This document shows positions 26,709 to 35,251 of a stretch of DNA of 64,000 bases, in pieces. The stretch's first letter is position 1. Every line of letters starts with the position of its first letter. The notes beneath the pieces were generated by a model that saw only the letters and a program-made list of their open reading frames with translations, did not search any database and was not told the DNA's origin. Source of the stretch: Nocardia sp. CY41 (GTDB lineage Bacteria > Actinomycetota > Actinomycetes > Mycobacteriales > Mycobacteriaceae); NCBI RefSeq assembly GCF_009829325.1, contig NZ_VUOS01000027.1:62001-126000 (forward strand). The letters are read 5' to 3'. Made by a program: the position numbers and the translations under genes.

Positions 26709-27955
26709 GGACCGAATCGGTGCGGGTCTGCGTGATCGGCGGCGGTCCCGCCGGACTGATGACGGGTCTGCTGCTGGCCCGCTCCGGCGTGGAGGTGCTC
26801 GTGCTGGAGAAGCACCCCGACTTCCTGCGGGATTTCCGCGGCGACACCGTGCACACCTCGACGCTGCTGGCGATGAAAGAACTCGGTCTGGCCGAGGAGT
26901 TCCTCGCGTTGCCGCACGTCGAACTGCCGCAACTGCCGATGGCGACCGCGACCGGTCCGGTGGTGTTCGCCGATTTCAGTGCCTTGCCGGGACCTTTCCC
27001 GTTCGTGGCGTTCATGCCGCAATGGGATGTGCTGAATTTCCTCGCCGAGGCGGGTCGCCGCTACCCCGGCTTTCGGCTGGTGCAGGAAGCCGAGGTCACC
27101 GAGCTGGTCCAGCGCGACGGCACGGTGACCGGCGTCCGCGCCACGACGGCGGGCGGACCGCTGGAGGTCACCGCCGACCTGGTGATCGCGGCCGACGGGC
27201 GGCATTCGATCGTGCGCCGGTCGGGGCTGCTCGAGGTCGCCGCCGGCGCGGCGCCGATGGACGTGCTCTGGTTCCGGGTCGGCAAGCCGGAGGGCGAACG
27301 GCTGCCCACCGTGCGCAGTGGGAAGGGGTTCTTCATCGTCTGCATCGACCGCGGCGACTATCTCCAGGTCGCGTACATGATCCCGAAGGGCGGCTTCGCG
27401 GCCATCCGGGCTGCGGGGCCCGCACGGTTCCGCTCGGATCTGGCCGCCATCTATCCCGTGCTCGCGCCTTTTCTGGAGAAGGAGATCCTGGACTGGGACG
27501 ACGTGAAGCCGCTCGACGTCCGGGTGGACCGGCTGCGCCGCTGGTACCGGCCGGGTCTGGTGGCGATCGGGGACGCGGCGCACGCGATGTCCCCGGCGGG
27601 CGGGGTCGGGATCAATCTGGCGGTACAGGACGCGATAGCGACTGCCCGGCTGCTCGCGCCGATCCTCACCGCCGGCGCGACGCCGACCACGGCCCAGCTG
27701 CGCACCATCCAACGTCGCCGCGAATTCCCTATGCGCGTGGTGCAATTCGCGCAGTTGCGCCTGCTGGCCGACCTCTACCCCAGCGCGGGACGCCCCGGAA
27801 CCGACAAACCGCTGCTGGTCCAGCTGCTCCGCCGTTTCCCGCGCCTGCCCCGCCTGGTCGCCCGGGTGATCGGCCTCGGCATCCGCCCCGAAACCGTGCC
27901 GCCCGCCGCGTCGAGCGAGACGAGCACGGCACTGACGAAACTCAGGGAGAACTGA
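26696..27955 (+). CDS. FAD-dependent aromatic hydroxylase (PHBH type)
   Basis: A 419-residue flavoprotein monooxygenase. It has the FAD motif VCVIGGGPAGLMTGLLLARSG at the N-terminus, the middle DG-type motif VIAADGRHSIVRRSG and the GD motif AIGDAAHAMSPAGGVGINLAVQDA. It likely hydroxylates or oxidises an aromatic ring of the polyketide, using NAD(P)H and oxygen. The ATG at 26696 overlaps the previous gene; a GTG at 26705 is a possible alternative start. It shares the operon with the KS genes. Confidence 0.92.
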   Translation: MPGVRTESVRVCVIGGGPAGLMTGLLLARSGVEVLVLEKHPDFLRDFRGDTVHTSTLLAMKELGLAEEFLALPHVELPQLPMATATGPVVFADFSALPGPFPFVAFMPQWDVLNFLAEAGRRYPGFRLVQEAEVTELVQRDGTVTGVRATTAGGPLEVTADLVIAADGRHSIVRRSGLLEVAAGAAPMDVLWFRVGKPEGERLPTVRSGKGFFIVCIDRGDYLQVAYMIPKGGFAAIRAAGPARFRSDLAAIYPVLAPFLEKEILDWDDVKPLDVRVDRLRRWYRPGLVAIGDAAHAMSPAGGVGINLAVQDAIATARLLAPILTAGATPTTAQLRTIQRRREFPMRVVQFAQLRLLADLYPSAGRPGTDKPLLVQLLRRFPRLPRLVARVIGLGIRPETVPPAASSETSTALTKLREN

Positions 27956-27957
27956 TC

Positions 27958-28719
27958 GTGTCGACCTACCTGCTCATCCACGGAGCCTTCCACGGCGGCT
28001 GGGTCTGGCAGCGGGTGACCCCGCTGCTGGAAGACGCGGGCCACCGCGTTCTGGCTCCTTCGCTGGTCGGCCTCGGCGACCGCGCGCATCTGCTGACCGC
28101 CGACGTGGGCCTCGACACCCACGTCCAAGACTTGATCGACCTGGTCACGGCCGAAGACCTGACCGACATCGTCCTGGTGGGCCACAGCTACGCGGGCATC
28201 GTCGTCACCGCTGTGGCCGACGCCGTGCCGCAGCGCGTCGCCGGCCTCGTCTACCTCGACACCTTCGTGCCGCGCGACGGCGAGGCGGTGGCCGACATCA
28301 TGCCGGGCATGGTCGAGGCGTTCGCCGCCGCGGCGGCCGCCACCGGCGACGGCTGGCGGGTGCCGCCGCAAACCGAACCGACCGGTGACGGCGGACTGTA
28401 CGGCGTCACCGAGGAACCCGATCTCAGCTGGCTGGCGTCCATGCAGACGCCGCAATCGCTGAAGACCTTCCAGCAGCCCCTGCGATTGAGGAATCCGGAA
28501 GCGCTGAAGGCGATCCCGGTGACGCACGTGCACTGCAGCGAAGGCGGCGAGGACTTCAAGGCGATGCGCGCGGCCATGCCGCGCACCCTGCCGCCCGCGG
28601 ACCTGCCCGCCGACCGCCTCCATGTGCTCCCCACCGGGCACGACTGCATGATCACGATGCCGCGCGAGCTGGCCGGATGCCTGCTCACGTCGGCGTCGCA
28701 TCCAGCATCCGCCCGATGA
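27958..28719 (+). CDS. Alpha/beta hydrolase (esterase-type)
   Basis: A 253-residue hydrolase. It shows the HGAFHGGWVWQ oxyanion motif, nucleophile Ser in GHSYAG, acid region VTHVHCSEGGED and His in PTGHDCM. The pattern resembles plant-type methylesterases and bacterial EstC-like enzymes. It starts with GTG two bases after the hydroxylase stop, so is the last gene of the main polyketide operon. It could hydrolyse a thioester or ester intermediate; this is inference. Confidence 0.88.
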   Translation: MSTYLLIHGAFHGGWVWQRVTPLLEDAGHRVLAPSLVGLGDRAHLLTADVGLDTHVQDLIDLVTAEDLTDIVLVGHSYAGIVVTAVADAVPQRVAGLVYLDTFVPRDGEAVADIMPGMVEAFAAAAAATGDGWRVPPQTEPTGDGGLYGVTEEPDLSWLASMQTPQSLKTFQQPLRLRNPEALKAIPVTHVHCSEGGEDFKAMRAAMPRTLPPADLPADRLHVLPTGHDCMITMPRELAGCLLTSASHPASAR

Positions 28720-28740
28720 CCTCGGTCCCGTAGCCCTGGT

Positions 28741-29115
28741 TCAGCTCGCGCGCTCGCCCGCGTCGTAGGCGGCGCGGGCCGCGAGAACCTCGCCGAGGTG
28801 TTCGGCGGACCAGTCCACGATGCTGCCGAACACCGGCGTCAGCGTCCTGGCCAGCGCGGTCGCCTCGTATTCGACCCGGGGCGGCACCTCGGGGTGGTAG
28901 GTGCGCGCGACCAGGCCGTCGCGTTCGAGCTGGCGCAGGCGCTGGGTGAGAACCTTGGGCGTCAGGCCGGGGATGCGCTGTTGCAGTTCGGTGAAGCGAA
29001 GCCGGCCGTCGTGGGTGAGCACCCAGAGCACCTGGGTGGACCAGCGGCCGAACACCAGGTCGATGACCGGTGTGATCGGACAGGGATCTACGGGCGTCTC
29101 CGGCGCGGTGGTCAT
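28741..29115 (-). CDS. HxlR-family transcriptional regulator
   Basis: A 124-residue winged-helix protein with the family signature: a Cys near the N-terminus (DPCPITPVIDLVFGRWSTQVL), then RFTELQQRIPGLTPKVLTQRLRQLERDGLV and a wing YHEVPPRVEY-like segment. Some HxlR proteins sense quinones or electrophiles through that Cys, attractive next to an aromatic polyketide pathway. ATG at 29115 has a GGGAGGACCT ribosome site. It is divergent from the DUF5519 gene with a candidate operator between them. Confidence 0.9.
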   Translation of the reverse strand: MTTAPETPVDPCPITPVIDLVFGRWSTQVLWVLTHDGRLRFTELQQRIPGLTPKVLTQRLRQLERDGLVARTYHPEVPPRVEYEATALARTLTPVFGSIVDWSAEHLGEVLAARAAYDAGERAS

Positions 29116-29145
29116 AGGTCCTCCCGGTGAGTCACTTTCCCCTTG

Positions 29146-29171
29146 GTTACTACTATACTTTGGAAAGTAAC
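29146..29171. promoter_or_regulatory. Nested inverted repeats, probable HxlR operator
   Basis: TACTTT-GG-AAAGTA at 29156-29169 (6-bp arms) lies inside the wider pair GTTACT (29146-29151) and AGTAAC (29166-29171). The site sits 31 bases before the hxlR start and 48 before the DUF5519 start in AT-rich DNA. Its TACT/AGTA ends resemble known HxlR/YodB sites. Confidence 0.6.
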
Positions 29172-29218
29172 GTGTCTCCAAGGGTCGCTAGAACGCGAAA
29201 TCCGAAGGGAGCACAGTC

Positions 29219-29713
29219 ATGACGACGACAACACCGGACGGGCGCCTGCACCTGCCGCCTCGCTCCGGCGACCGGCCGCGCACCCGGGAACACAATCCGC
29301 ACCAGCAGCTCAGCCAGACCGCGCCACCCGAGCTGCAAGAGGAACTGTGGTCGCGGATGACCACGCTCGACGGCGTCCTGCCCGGTCGCAGCGGAGTGTC
29401 CGTGCCCGACACCCGCGCCCTGCACCTGCGGCCGACGATCGCCCATGGGCCCGCCGAGGCGTACCTGGTGGGCACCGAATTCGCCCACCTGCACGGGCAC
29501 GGCGACGGCAGCCTGCACATGTGCCTGCCGGAAGACGTTGTCGCGGAGGCCGTCCGGCAGTGCTGGGCGGAACCGCATCCGATGGCCCGGCAGGGATACC
29601 TGCCCGGAACGCTGGTCATGGTGTACGGGCCGCGCGATCACGCGGAGCTGGACATCGTCTGGCGGCTGGTGCGGATCAGTCACCGGTTCGCCCGGCAACC
29701 GGCTACAGCGTGA
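29219..29713 (+). CDS. Luciferase-domain (DUF5519) protein
   Basis: A 164-residue soluble protein. The core (LPPRSGDRPRT ... ALHLRPTIAHGPAEAYLVGTEFAHLHGHGDGSLHMCLPEDVV ... HPMARQGYLPGTLVMVYGPRD) matches the luciferase-family DUF5519 domain. Despite the name this has no proven light reaction; conserved His residues suggest ligand or metal binding. The gene has the start ATG 29219 with GAAGGGAG upstream and is divergent from the hxlR gene, whose product probably controls it. Confidence 0.8.
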   Translation: MTTTTPDGRLHLPPRSGDRPRTREHNPHQQLSQTAPPELQEELWSRMTTLDGVLPGRSGVSVPDTRALHLRPTIAHGPAEAYLVGTEFAHLHGHGDGSLHMCLPEDVVAEAVRQCWAEPHPMARQGYLPGTLVMVYGPRDHAELDIVWRLVRISHRFARQPATA

Positions 29714-29742
29714 CTGGAGCGGCGGCCGCCATCGTCGATGCC

Positions 29743-30177
29743 ATGAACGCAAGCGATCTCGTGGGCACCTGGGAACTGGTGTCCTACTACGACCTCGACG
29801 AGCAGGACGCCACCAGCGAGGGGCCGCTCGGCGACGCGCCACGCGGCCTGCTCATCTACGGCGCGCACGGCTACATGTCGGTGAGCATGATGCGCACGGA
29901 CGCAGCCGCGGGAGCCAACCCGTTCATGGGTTACGCGGGCACCTGGCGGCTGGCCGGCGCGGAGGTGGTGCATGCGATCAGCGTGTGCTCGAATCCGGCG
30001 TGGGCGCAGACCGAGCAGGTGCGGCGGATGTCCCTGAACGGAGACGTGCTGACGCTGATCGGCGCCGCACAGGTCGGCGGGCGGAGGCAACGCCGGATAC
30101 TCACCTGGCGCCGCACCCGCCCGCCCGAACCCGACCGTCATTCCGGGGAGTACGAGAACAACGGCTCGTCGAACTGA
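29743..30177 (+). CDS. Lipocalin-like domain protein
   Basis: A 144-residue protein starting with the typical lipocalin-like lead LVGTWELVSYYDLD and followed by GLLIYGAHGYMSVSMMRTD, the pattern of the Lipocalin_5 group often found in polyketide clusters. It may bind or cyclise a hydrophobic intermediate. An in-frame GTG at 29710 overlaps the previous stop (GTGA) and could be the true start, adding 11 residues. Its last 40 bases overlap the 3' end of accB on the other strand. Confidence 0.78.
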   Translation: MNASDLVGTWELVSYYDLDEQDATSEGPLGDAPRGLLIYGAHGYMSVSMMRTDAAAGANPFMGYAGTWRLAGAEVVHAISVCSNPAWAQTEQVRRMSLNGDVLTLIGAAQVGGRRQRRILTWRRTRPPEPDRHSGEYENNGSSN

Positions 30178-30608
30178 ACCGGCTCACCGTCTTCTTTGAG
30201 GATCCCGGTGATCACGCCCGCCTGGGCCGTCACCGGGATCATCAGCTTCATCGCCTCGACGATGCCGACCTGCTGCCCGGCGCTCACCCGGTCGCCGACC
30301 TCCACGAACGGGTCCGCGCCCGGCTCCGGGCACCGGTAGAACACGCCGACGCTGGGCGCGCGCACGACAGCGCCGAGCGGCGGAATATCCTGCACAGCAG
30401 CGAATTCCACCGGTGCAGCCGCGGGCGCGGCGGGAGCGGCCGCCTGCCACTCGGCCTCGACGGTCACCTCCCCCACCTGGAAGCGCAACGCGCTCGGCTG
30501 CTGCGGGAAGCCCGCGAGCAACTGCAGCGCGCCGGTCTGGATCGCCTCGAGCACCCGGAGATAGTCCTCGTGCCCGGTGGCGGGGGCGTTCTCCTCTACT
30601 GCGGTCAT
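30138..30608 (-). CDS. accB: Biotin carboxyl carrier protein of acetyl-CoA carboxylase
   Basis: A 156-residue carrier with the biotin attachment motif VEAMKLM (Lys121) near the C-terminus, preceded by the lead APSVGVFYR and a PA-rich linker (about 55-68). It works with the AccC and fused AccD-AccA encoded 9 kb to the left, together completing an acetyl-CoA carboxylase within the cluster. The stop of the ketoreductase-accB leftward unit overlaps the lipocalin-like gene tail to tail. Confidence 0.94.
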   Translation of the reverse strand: MTAVEENAPATGHEDYLRVLEAIQTGALQLLAGFPQQPSALRFQVGEVTVEAEWQAAAPAAPAAAPVEFAAVQDIPPLGAVVRAPSVGVFYRCPEPGADPFVEVGDRVSAGQQVGIVEAMKLMIPVTAQAGVITGILKEDGEPVQFDEPLFSYSPE

Positions 30609-30623
30609 CGCCGTCCCTCCTCG

Positions 30624-31406
30624 TCAGTAATTGCCCAGTCCGCCACAGACATTCAGAGCCTGTGCGGTGACCGCCCCCGCCCCGGGGCCGATCAGGTAGT
30701 CGACCATCGCCGCCACCTCGAACGGCTGCACGTAACGGCCGATGGGTACCCGTGCGCTGACCCTGGCGTGCACCTCGTCGGTGTCCACGCCCCAGAGCCC
30801 GGAATACACCTCACGGACCCGCTCGGCCATCGGCGTCTCCACGAATCCGGGGCAGACGGCGTTCACGGTGATCCCCGTCTTGGCCAATTCGAGGCCCAGC
30901 GCCTTGGTGAAACCCACCACGCCATGCTTGGACGCGGAATACGGAGCGCCGTGCACCACACCCTGTTTGCCGCCGGTGGAGGCGATGTTGACGATGCGGC
31001 CACTGCCGCGTTGCAGCATGCCGCCCGCGTTCAGCACCGCCTTCGTCATCAGGAACACGCTGTTGAGGTTGGTGTTGATCACGTCGAACCACAGGTCGTC
31101 GGGCACCTGCGCGGTGACGCCGCCGCCGCTGCGGCCCGCGTTGTTGATCAGGATGTCGATCGGGCCGTAGCGCCGCACACCCGCGTCGACGTACTCGCGC
31201 ACCTGCGCGGCGTCGGCGACGTCGCAGACCGTGCCGTCCACCTCGTGACCGTCGTCCTGCAGGCTCTTCACCGTGTCGGTCACCCGCTGCTGATCACGAG
31301 CGCACAAGAACACCGCGATTCCCTGAGCCGCAAGACTTTTGGTGATCTCCAGGCCCATTCCACTGGTCGCTCCGGTGACCAGCGCGACGCGCCGATTCTC
31401 CGCCAT
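30624..31406 (-). CDS. Type II polyketide C9-type ketoreductase
   Basis: A 260-residue SDR close in pattern to the actinorhodin ketoreductase. The NADPH motif is TGATSGMGLEI, the catalytic residues are Ser in NIASTGGK and Tyr/Lys in YSASKHG. The NNAGRSGGG segment corresponds to the substrate-guiding GRPGGG region of the actinorhodin enzyme, with Ser for Pro. C-terminal ARVPIGRYVQPFEVAAMV is also typical. It reduces the C9 carbonyl before first-ring cyclisation. It is transcribed together with accB and divergent from the NTF2-like gene. Confidence 0.94.
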   Translation of the reverse strand: MAENRRVALVTGATSGMGLEITKSLAAQGIAVFLCARDQQRVTDTVKSLQDDGHEVDGTVCDVADAAQVREYVDAGVRRYGPIDILINNAGRSGGGVTAQVPDDLWFDVINTNLNSVFLMTKAVLNAGGMLQRGSGRIVNIASTGGKQGVVHGAPYSASKHGVVGFTKALGLELAKTGITVNAVCPGFVETPMAERVREVYSGLWGVDTDEVHARVSARVPIGRYVQPFEVAAMVDYLIGPGAGAVTAQALNVCGGLGNY

Positions 31407-31579
31407 GACTCCTCCATCGGTCGAACTTCCGAACTCGCCGGCCTTCTCGACCACCAGGGTCGACCCGCGTCCTATAGATCCGGTCAACCGCCGGTCGCGG
31501 GCATCGGCTCGACCGAGGCTCTAGCGGCGTCGGTCAACCTGGCGTGCGATCGAGCCCCGCCGCGACCACAGGAGCAACC

Positions 31580-31999
31580 ATGACCACCGTCGCCAGCCGC
31601 ACCGAGTTGTACGCCGAGGTCCAGCAGTTCTACGCCGAGCAGATGCAGCGCCTGGACGGCCGCGACATTCCCGGTTACGCCGCGACTTTCACCGAAGACG
31701 CGGAATTCGAGCACACCCCCGGCATCCCGCCCGCCCGCACCAGGGCGGGAATCATCGCCGACCTGGTCGAGTTCCACAAGCGTTTCGAGACCGACCCGAT
31801 GCAGCGCAGGCACTGGTTCAACATGATCAACCTGCAGCCGCAGGACGACGGGACCATCGTGTCCACCGCCTACTGCCTGGTGGTGAAGATCCGCCCGAAC
31901 AGCAAGCCGGAGATCGCGCCGAGCTGCGTCGTGCACGACGTGCTCGTCCGCACCGACGGCGCGTTGCTGACCCGCTCGCGACGAGTCGTCCACGACTGA
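31580..31999 (+). CDS. SnoaL/NTF2-like polyketide cyclase candidate
   Basis: A 139-residue small alpha+beta-barrel protein (YAEVQQFYAEQMQRLDGRDI, YAATFTEDAEFEHTPG, RRHWFNMINLQPQDDGTIV). The fold is shared by ketosteroid isomerases and SnoaL-type cyclases or hydroxylases. In this cluster it is a good candidate for closing a later ring. ATG at 31580 has AGGAGCAACC upstream. It is divergent from the ketoreductase. Confidence 0.85.
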   Translation: MTTVASRTELYAEVQQFYAEQMQRLDGRDIPGYAATFTEDAEFEHTPGIPPARTRAGIIADLVEFHKRFETDPMQRRHWFNMINLQPQDDGTIVSTAYCLVVKIRPNSKPEIAPSCVVHDVLVRTDGALLTRSRRVVHD

Positions 32000-32571
32000 T
32001 CCGGACGGCAGCGCCCAGCCCGCACAGCGCACTCCCAGCTTTGCCCCAGGTTGCGGGCAGCCGGCCTTCCTAATCACCGAGTGGGTCGAGGTCCACTACA
32101 CCGCGAAGACGGTCGGCAACGTCACGGTCTACGACCTGACCGCGCCGATCAGCTGACCGATCCAGTCCGCCATATCGCCGCGTCCCACGACGCGGCGATA
32201 TCGCGTCCGCGGGTTCGAGGACCGTGCGGCGTCGCTGACCACGATCGCTCGGCAATGCCGCTGGCAGGAACGTCGGCACACGGCCACCGTCCGGGGCATG
32301 GCCTGCGACGCCGACACCGATCGACGCTCCGCCGTGGGCCGCCCTGACGTCGGGCACCGACATCCGCCGGGGCATTGCTGTTCGGTCTGTGACCGAGCCG
32401 TTCGGACGGACCACCCCGCTCGGCGCGCGCAGCCGGTTGTGCATCATGGGTGAAAGCGGCAGCAGTAAGCCGCACTGCCTGGGCCGCAGCACACGCGACG
32501 GGCGCCACGTTCACAGGAAACATCCAGCTTGCTCGCAGATTGCTCAGGGCTCGCAGCGACACCATGGGTGC
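32000..32571. other. Region between the polyketide cluster and the two-component genes
   Basis: About 570 bases. It holds the 3' coding remnant at 32073-32156, then about 415 bases in which I see no gene, repeat or strong hairpin. The promoter of the response regulator should be near its right end. Confidence 0.5.
32073..32156 (+). pseudogene. Possible 3' remnant of a lost gene
   Basis: Twenty-seven sense codons ending in TGA, coding ITEWVEVHYTAKTVGNVTVY and then DLTAPIS, in which every third codon base is G or C. This is the local coding signature, yet no start or family-like upstream part exists; upstream the frame runs into the end of the NTF2-like gene. It looks like the tail of a deleted gene at the cluster border. 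Confidence 0.45.
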
Positions 32572-33288
32572 ATGACCGGTACCGAACCCGAAGCCCGCGT
32601 CCTCATCGTGGACGACGAACCCATGATCATCGAGCTGCTCGCCGTCAGCCTGCGGTTCCAGGGCTTCGAGGTGGCCACCGCGCTCAGCGGAACCGAGGCG
32701 CTGGACCGGGTGCGCGGCTTCCGGCCGGACGCGCTGATCGTGGACGTGATGATGCCCGGCATGGACGGATTCGGGATGCTGCGGCGGCTGCGCGCCGACG
32801 GGGTCACCGCGCCCGTGCTGTTCCTCACCGCCCGCGACGACGTCGACGACAAGCTCACCGGGCTCACCCTCGGTGCGGACGACTACGTCACCAAACCGTT
32901 CAGCCTGGAGGAGGTCATCGTGCGCCTGCGAGTCATATTGCGCCGCAGCGGAAGACAGTCCGCCGAGGCGGGCGTCAACCGGATGACGGTCGGTGATCTG
33001 ATGCTCGATGACGACAGCCACGAGGTGTGGAAGGCGGGTGTCCCGGTGTCGCTGTCGCCGACCGAGTTCACCCTGCTGCGGTACTTCATGGTCAACGCGG
33101 GCAAGGTGCTGAGCAAGCCGAAGATCCTCGACCACGTGTGGCGCTACGATTTCGGCGGCGACGCGGGCGTCGTCGAGTCGTACGTGTCGTATCTGCGGCG
33201 CAAGGTCGACACCACCGAACCGAAACTGCTGCACACGCTGCGCGGCGTGGGGTACGTGCTGCGTGCACCCCAGGCGAGCCGGGCGTGA
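32572..33288 (+). CDS. trcR: OmpR-family response regulator, TrcR-like
   Basis: A 238-residue response regulator. The receiver domain has the acidic pair Asp14-Asp15 in VDDEP, phospho-acceptor Asp58 in IVDVMMPG and Lys108 in VTKPFS. The DNA-binding domain contains LSPTEFTLLRYFMVNAGKVL and VWRYDFGGDAGVVESYVSYL. The whole sequence is very close to my memory of mycobacterial TrcR (Rv1033c). The stop overlaps the kinase GTG (GTGA). The true target genes cannot be read from the sequence. Confidence 0.9.
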   Translation: MTGTEPEARVLIVDDEPMIIELLAVSLRFQGFEVATALSGTEALDRVRGFRPDALIVDVMMPGMDGFGMLRRLRADGVTAPVLFLTARDDVDDKLTGLTLGADDYVTKPFSLEEVIVRLRVILRRSGRQSAEAGVNRMTVGDLMLDDDSHEVWKAGVPVSLSPTEFTLLRYFMVNAGKVLSKPKILDHVWRYDFGGDAGVVESYVSYLRRKVDTTEPKLLHTLRGVGYVLRAPQASRA

Positions 33289-34823
33289 GCGTACGGGAGA
33301 AACTCGCGCGCCGGATCTCGGCGGTCCCGCTGCGGGTAGGGCTGGTGATCGTGCTGCTGCTGCTGACGACCGCGGCGCTGTTCGCGTCGGGCGCGGCGGT
33401 GACCTCGGCGCTGAGCCGGTCGCTGACCCAACGCACCGACGAACAGCTCTACGACGCGGCCCGGTCCTGGGCGCAGCCACGGCCGATGCGTCAGGTGACG
33501 ACCGGTGACGGCCGCACGCAATGGATTCCGGCCGATTTTCCGGCCGCGCCCATACCGCGGTCGCCGGGCGAGCAGCCGCGCCGGTTCTTCGAACTGCGCA
33601 CAGGAGCCGACGGGCAGGTGTATCAAGACCTACCCGGCGCCAACAGCGCGGCGGGAACCCCGGAGCTCGACGGCGCGAACGCGCACACTCCGCGCACGGT
33701 GGATTCCTCGGACGGTTCCTCGGTGCGCTGGCGCGTTCTGACCACCACCAACCAGTACGGTTCCACCACCGTCGGCCTGCCGCTGACCGACAACCAGGAG
33801 ACGGTCTCGCGGCTGATCTTCTTCGAGATCGGCACCGGAGCAGCGGCGCTGCTGGCCCTGGGCGCCGTCGGCTACCTGGTGATCCGGCGCAGTCTGCGAC
33901 CGCTGCGCGAGGTGGAGCAGACCGCCGCGGCGATCGCGGGCGGCGACCTGCACCGGCGGGTCCCGGTGCGCGGCGTCGACACCGAGGTCGACCATCTGGC
34001 GCGGTCGCTGAACGAGATGCTCGCGCAGATCCAGCACGGCGTCGCGGCGACCGAGGCCTCGGAGGAGGCGGCTCGCCGCTCGGAGGCGCGGATGCGCCGC
34101 TTCGTCGCCGATGCCAGCCACGAGCTGCGCACGCCGTTGACCACTATCCGCGGGTTCGCCGAGCTGTACCGGCAGGGCGCCAGCACCGACGCGGGCATGG
34201 TGGTGGGCCGGATCGAGGCCGAGGCCGAGCGAATGGGCCTGCTGGTCGAAGATCTGTTGCTGCTGGCGCGACTGGACGAGAAGCGTCCGCTGGAGCGCAG
34301 ACCGGTCGACCTGCTCGCGCTCGCCGGTGACGCCGTGCACAACGCCCGGGCCGTCGCCGCCCGTCAGAAACCGGCACCCGACTCGCCGGACCGCCCGATC
34401 ACGCTGGTGGTGGGCGAAGGCTCGGGAACCATGGATGTCGTCGGCGACGAGGCGCGGCTGCGCCAGGTGCTGGGCAACCTGCTCGGCAACGCCCTCACCC
34501 ACACCCCACGCGAAGCGGCGATCACCGTGCGACTCACACCCGCGCCCGATCGCGTCCGCATCGATGTGATCGACGCGGGGCCCGGCCTGTCACCCGAGGC
34601 CGCCGCCCGGGTGTTCGAACGCTTCTACCGCGCGGACGCCTCCCGCACCCGGACCAGCGGCGGCACCGGCCTCGGCCTGTCCATCGTCCAAGCACTGGTC
34701 ACCGCGCACGGCGGACGGGTGTCGGTGGACAGCGAACCAGGGAGTGGCGCGACTTTCACAGTGGTGTTGCCACGCGAGCCCGCCGAGCCGCAGACCGGAG
34801 TCGACCGAACGCCGTCCCCCTAG
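33285..34823 (+). CDS. trcS: Membrane sensor histidine kinase, TrcS-like
   Basis: A 512-residue kinase. A membrane helix near residue 16-40 (VGLVIVLLLLTTAALFASGA) precedes a periplasmic sensor region of about 130 residues. A second helix follows (about 180-205), then a HAMP domain, the phospho-acceptor His in ADASHELRTPLTTI, and the ATPase motifs NLLGNALTHTP, IDAGPG and GGTGLGLSIV. It pairs with the regulator before it through a four-base overlap. Confidence 0.92.
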   Translation: MSVREKLARRISAVPLRVGLVIVLLLLTTAALFASGAAVTSALSRSLTQRTDEQLYDAARSWAQPRPMRQVTTGDGRTQWIPADFPAAPIPRSPGEQPRRFFELRTGADGQVYQDLPGANSAAGTPELDGANAHTPRTVDSSDGSSVRWRVLTTTNQYGSTTVGLPLTDNQETVSRLIFFEIGTGAAALLALGAVGYLVIRRSLRPLREVEQTAAAIAGGDLHRRVPVRGVDTEVDHLARSLNEMLAQIQHGVAATEASEEAARRSEARMRRFVADASHELRTPLTTIRGFAELYRQGASTDAGMVVGRIEAEAERMGLLVEDLLLLARLDEKRPLERRPVDLLALAGDAVHNARAVAARQKPAPDSPDRPITLVVGEGSGTMDVVGDEARLRQVLGNLLGNALTHTPREAAITVRLTPAPDRVRIDVIDAGPGLSPEAAARVFERFYRADASRTRTSGGTGLGLSIVQALVTAHGGRVSVDSEPGSGATFTVVLPREPAEPQTGVDRTPSP

Positions 34824-35251
34824 CTGTCGTATCCGGCCCGCATTGCGCCGCCGGGCCTTATGACATCGCGATCGCGCCGAGTACAGCCGGCAGACCCAGT
34901 CGTGCTGTCGGCGTTCTACGGCTACCGCGATCGCGTCATGATGCTCAGGGGCGGGCATCCCATGAGGAGCCACGACGACCCCAACGGCGGAGAGGCGTTG
35001 CGAGGAGGCCCGCAACGCGGACCTCCGATTACGGACGACAACGTCCAGTCCGGTCGGCTGTTCCGCGCGAACCGGCACGGAGACCGTCGGCCCGGCCATA
35101 CCGGCGTGCGGCACCACCTGGCTGCCGATGCGGCTGGAGCCGCCCGTGTGGCACTTCGTCGCTGGGCCTCGGCGGTGACACGGCGCGCAGCCTGGCCATG
35201 CGAGGAGAACGGGTCGCGACACGACCATCGCCGACCCAGCGGCGAAACCGC
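34824..35251. other. Intergenic stretch without a recognisable gene
   Basis: About 430 bases between the convergent kinase and PIG-L genes. Long open frames cross it but are shadows or have no family match. It may contain decayed coding DNA; I cannot name a source. Confidence 0.45.
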
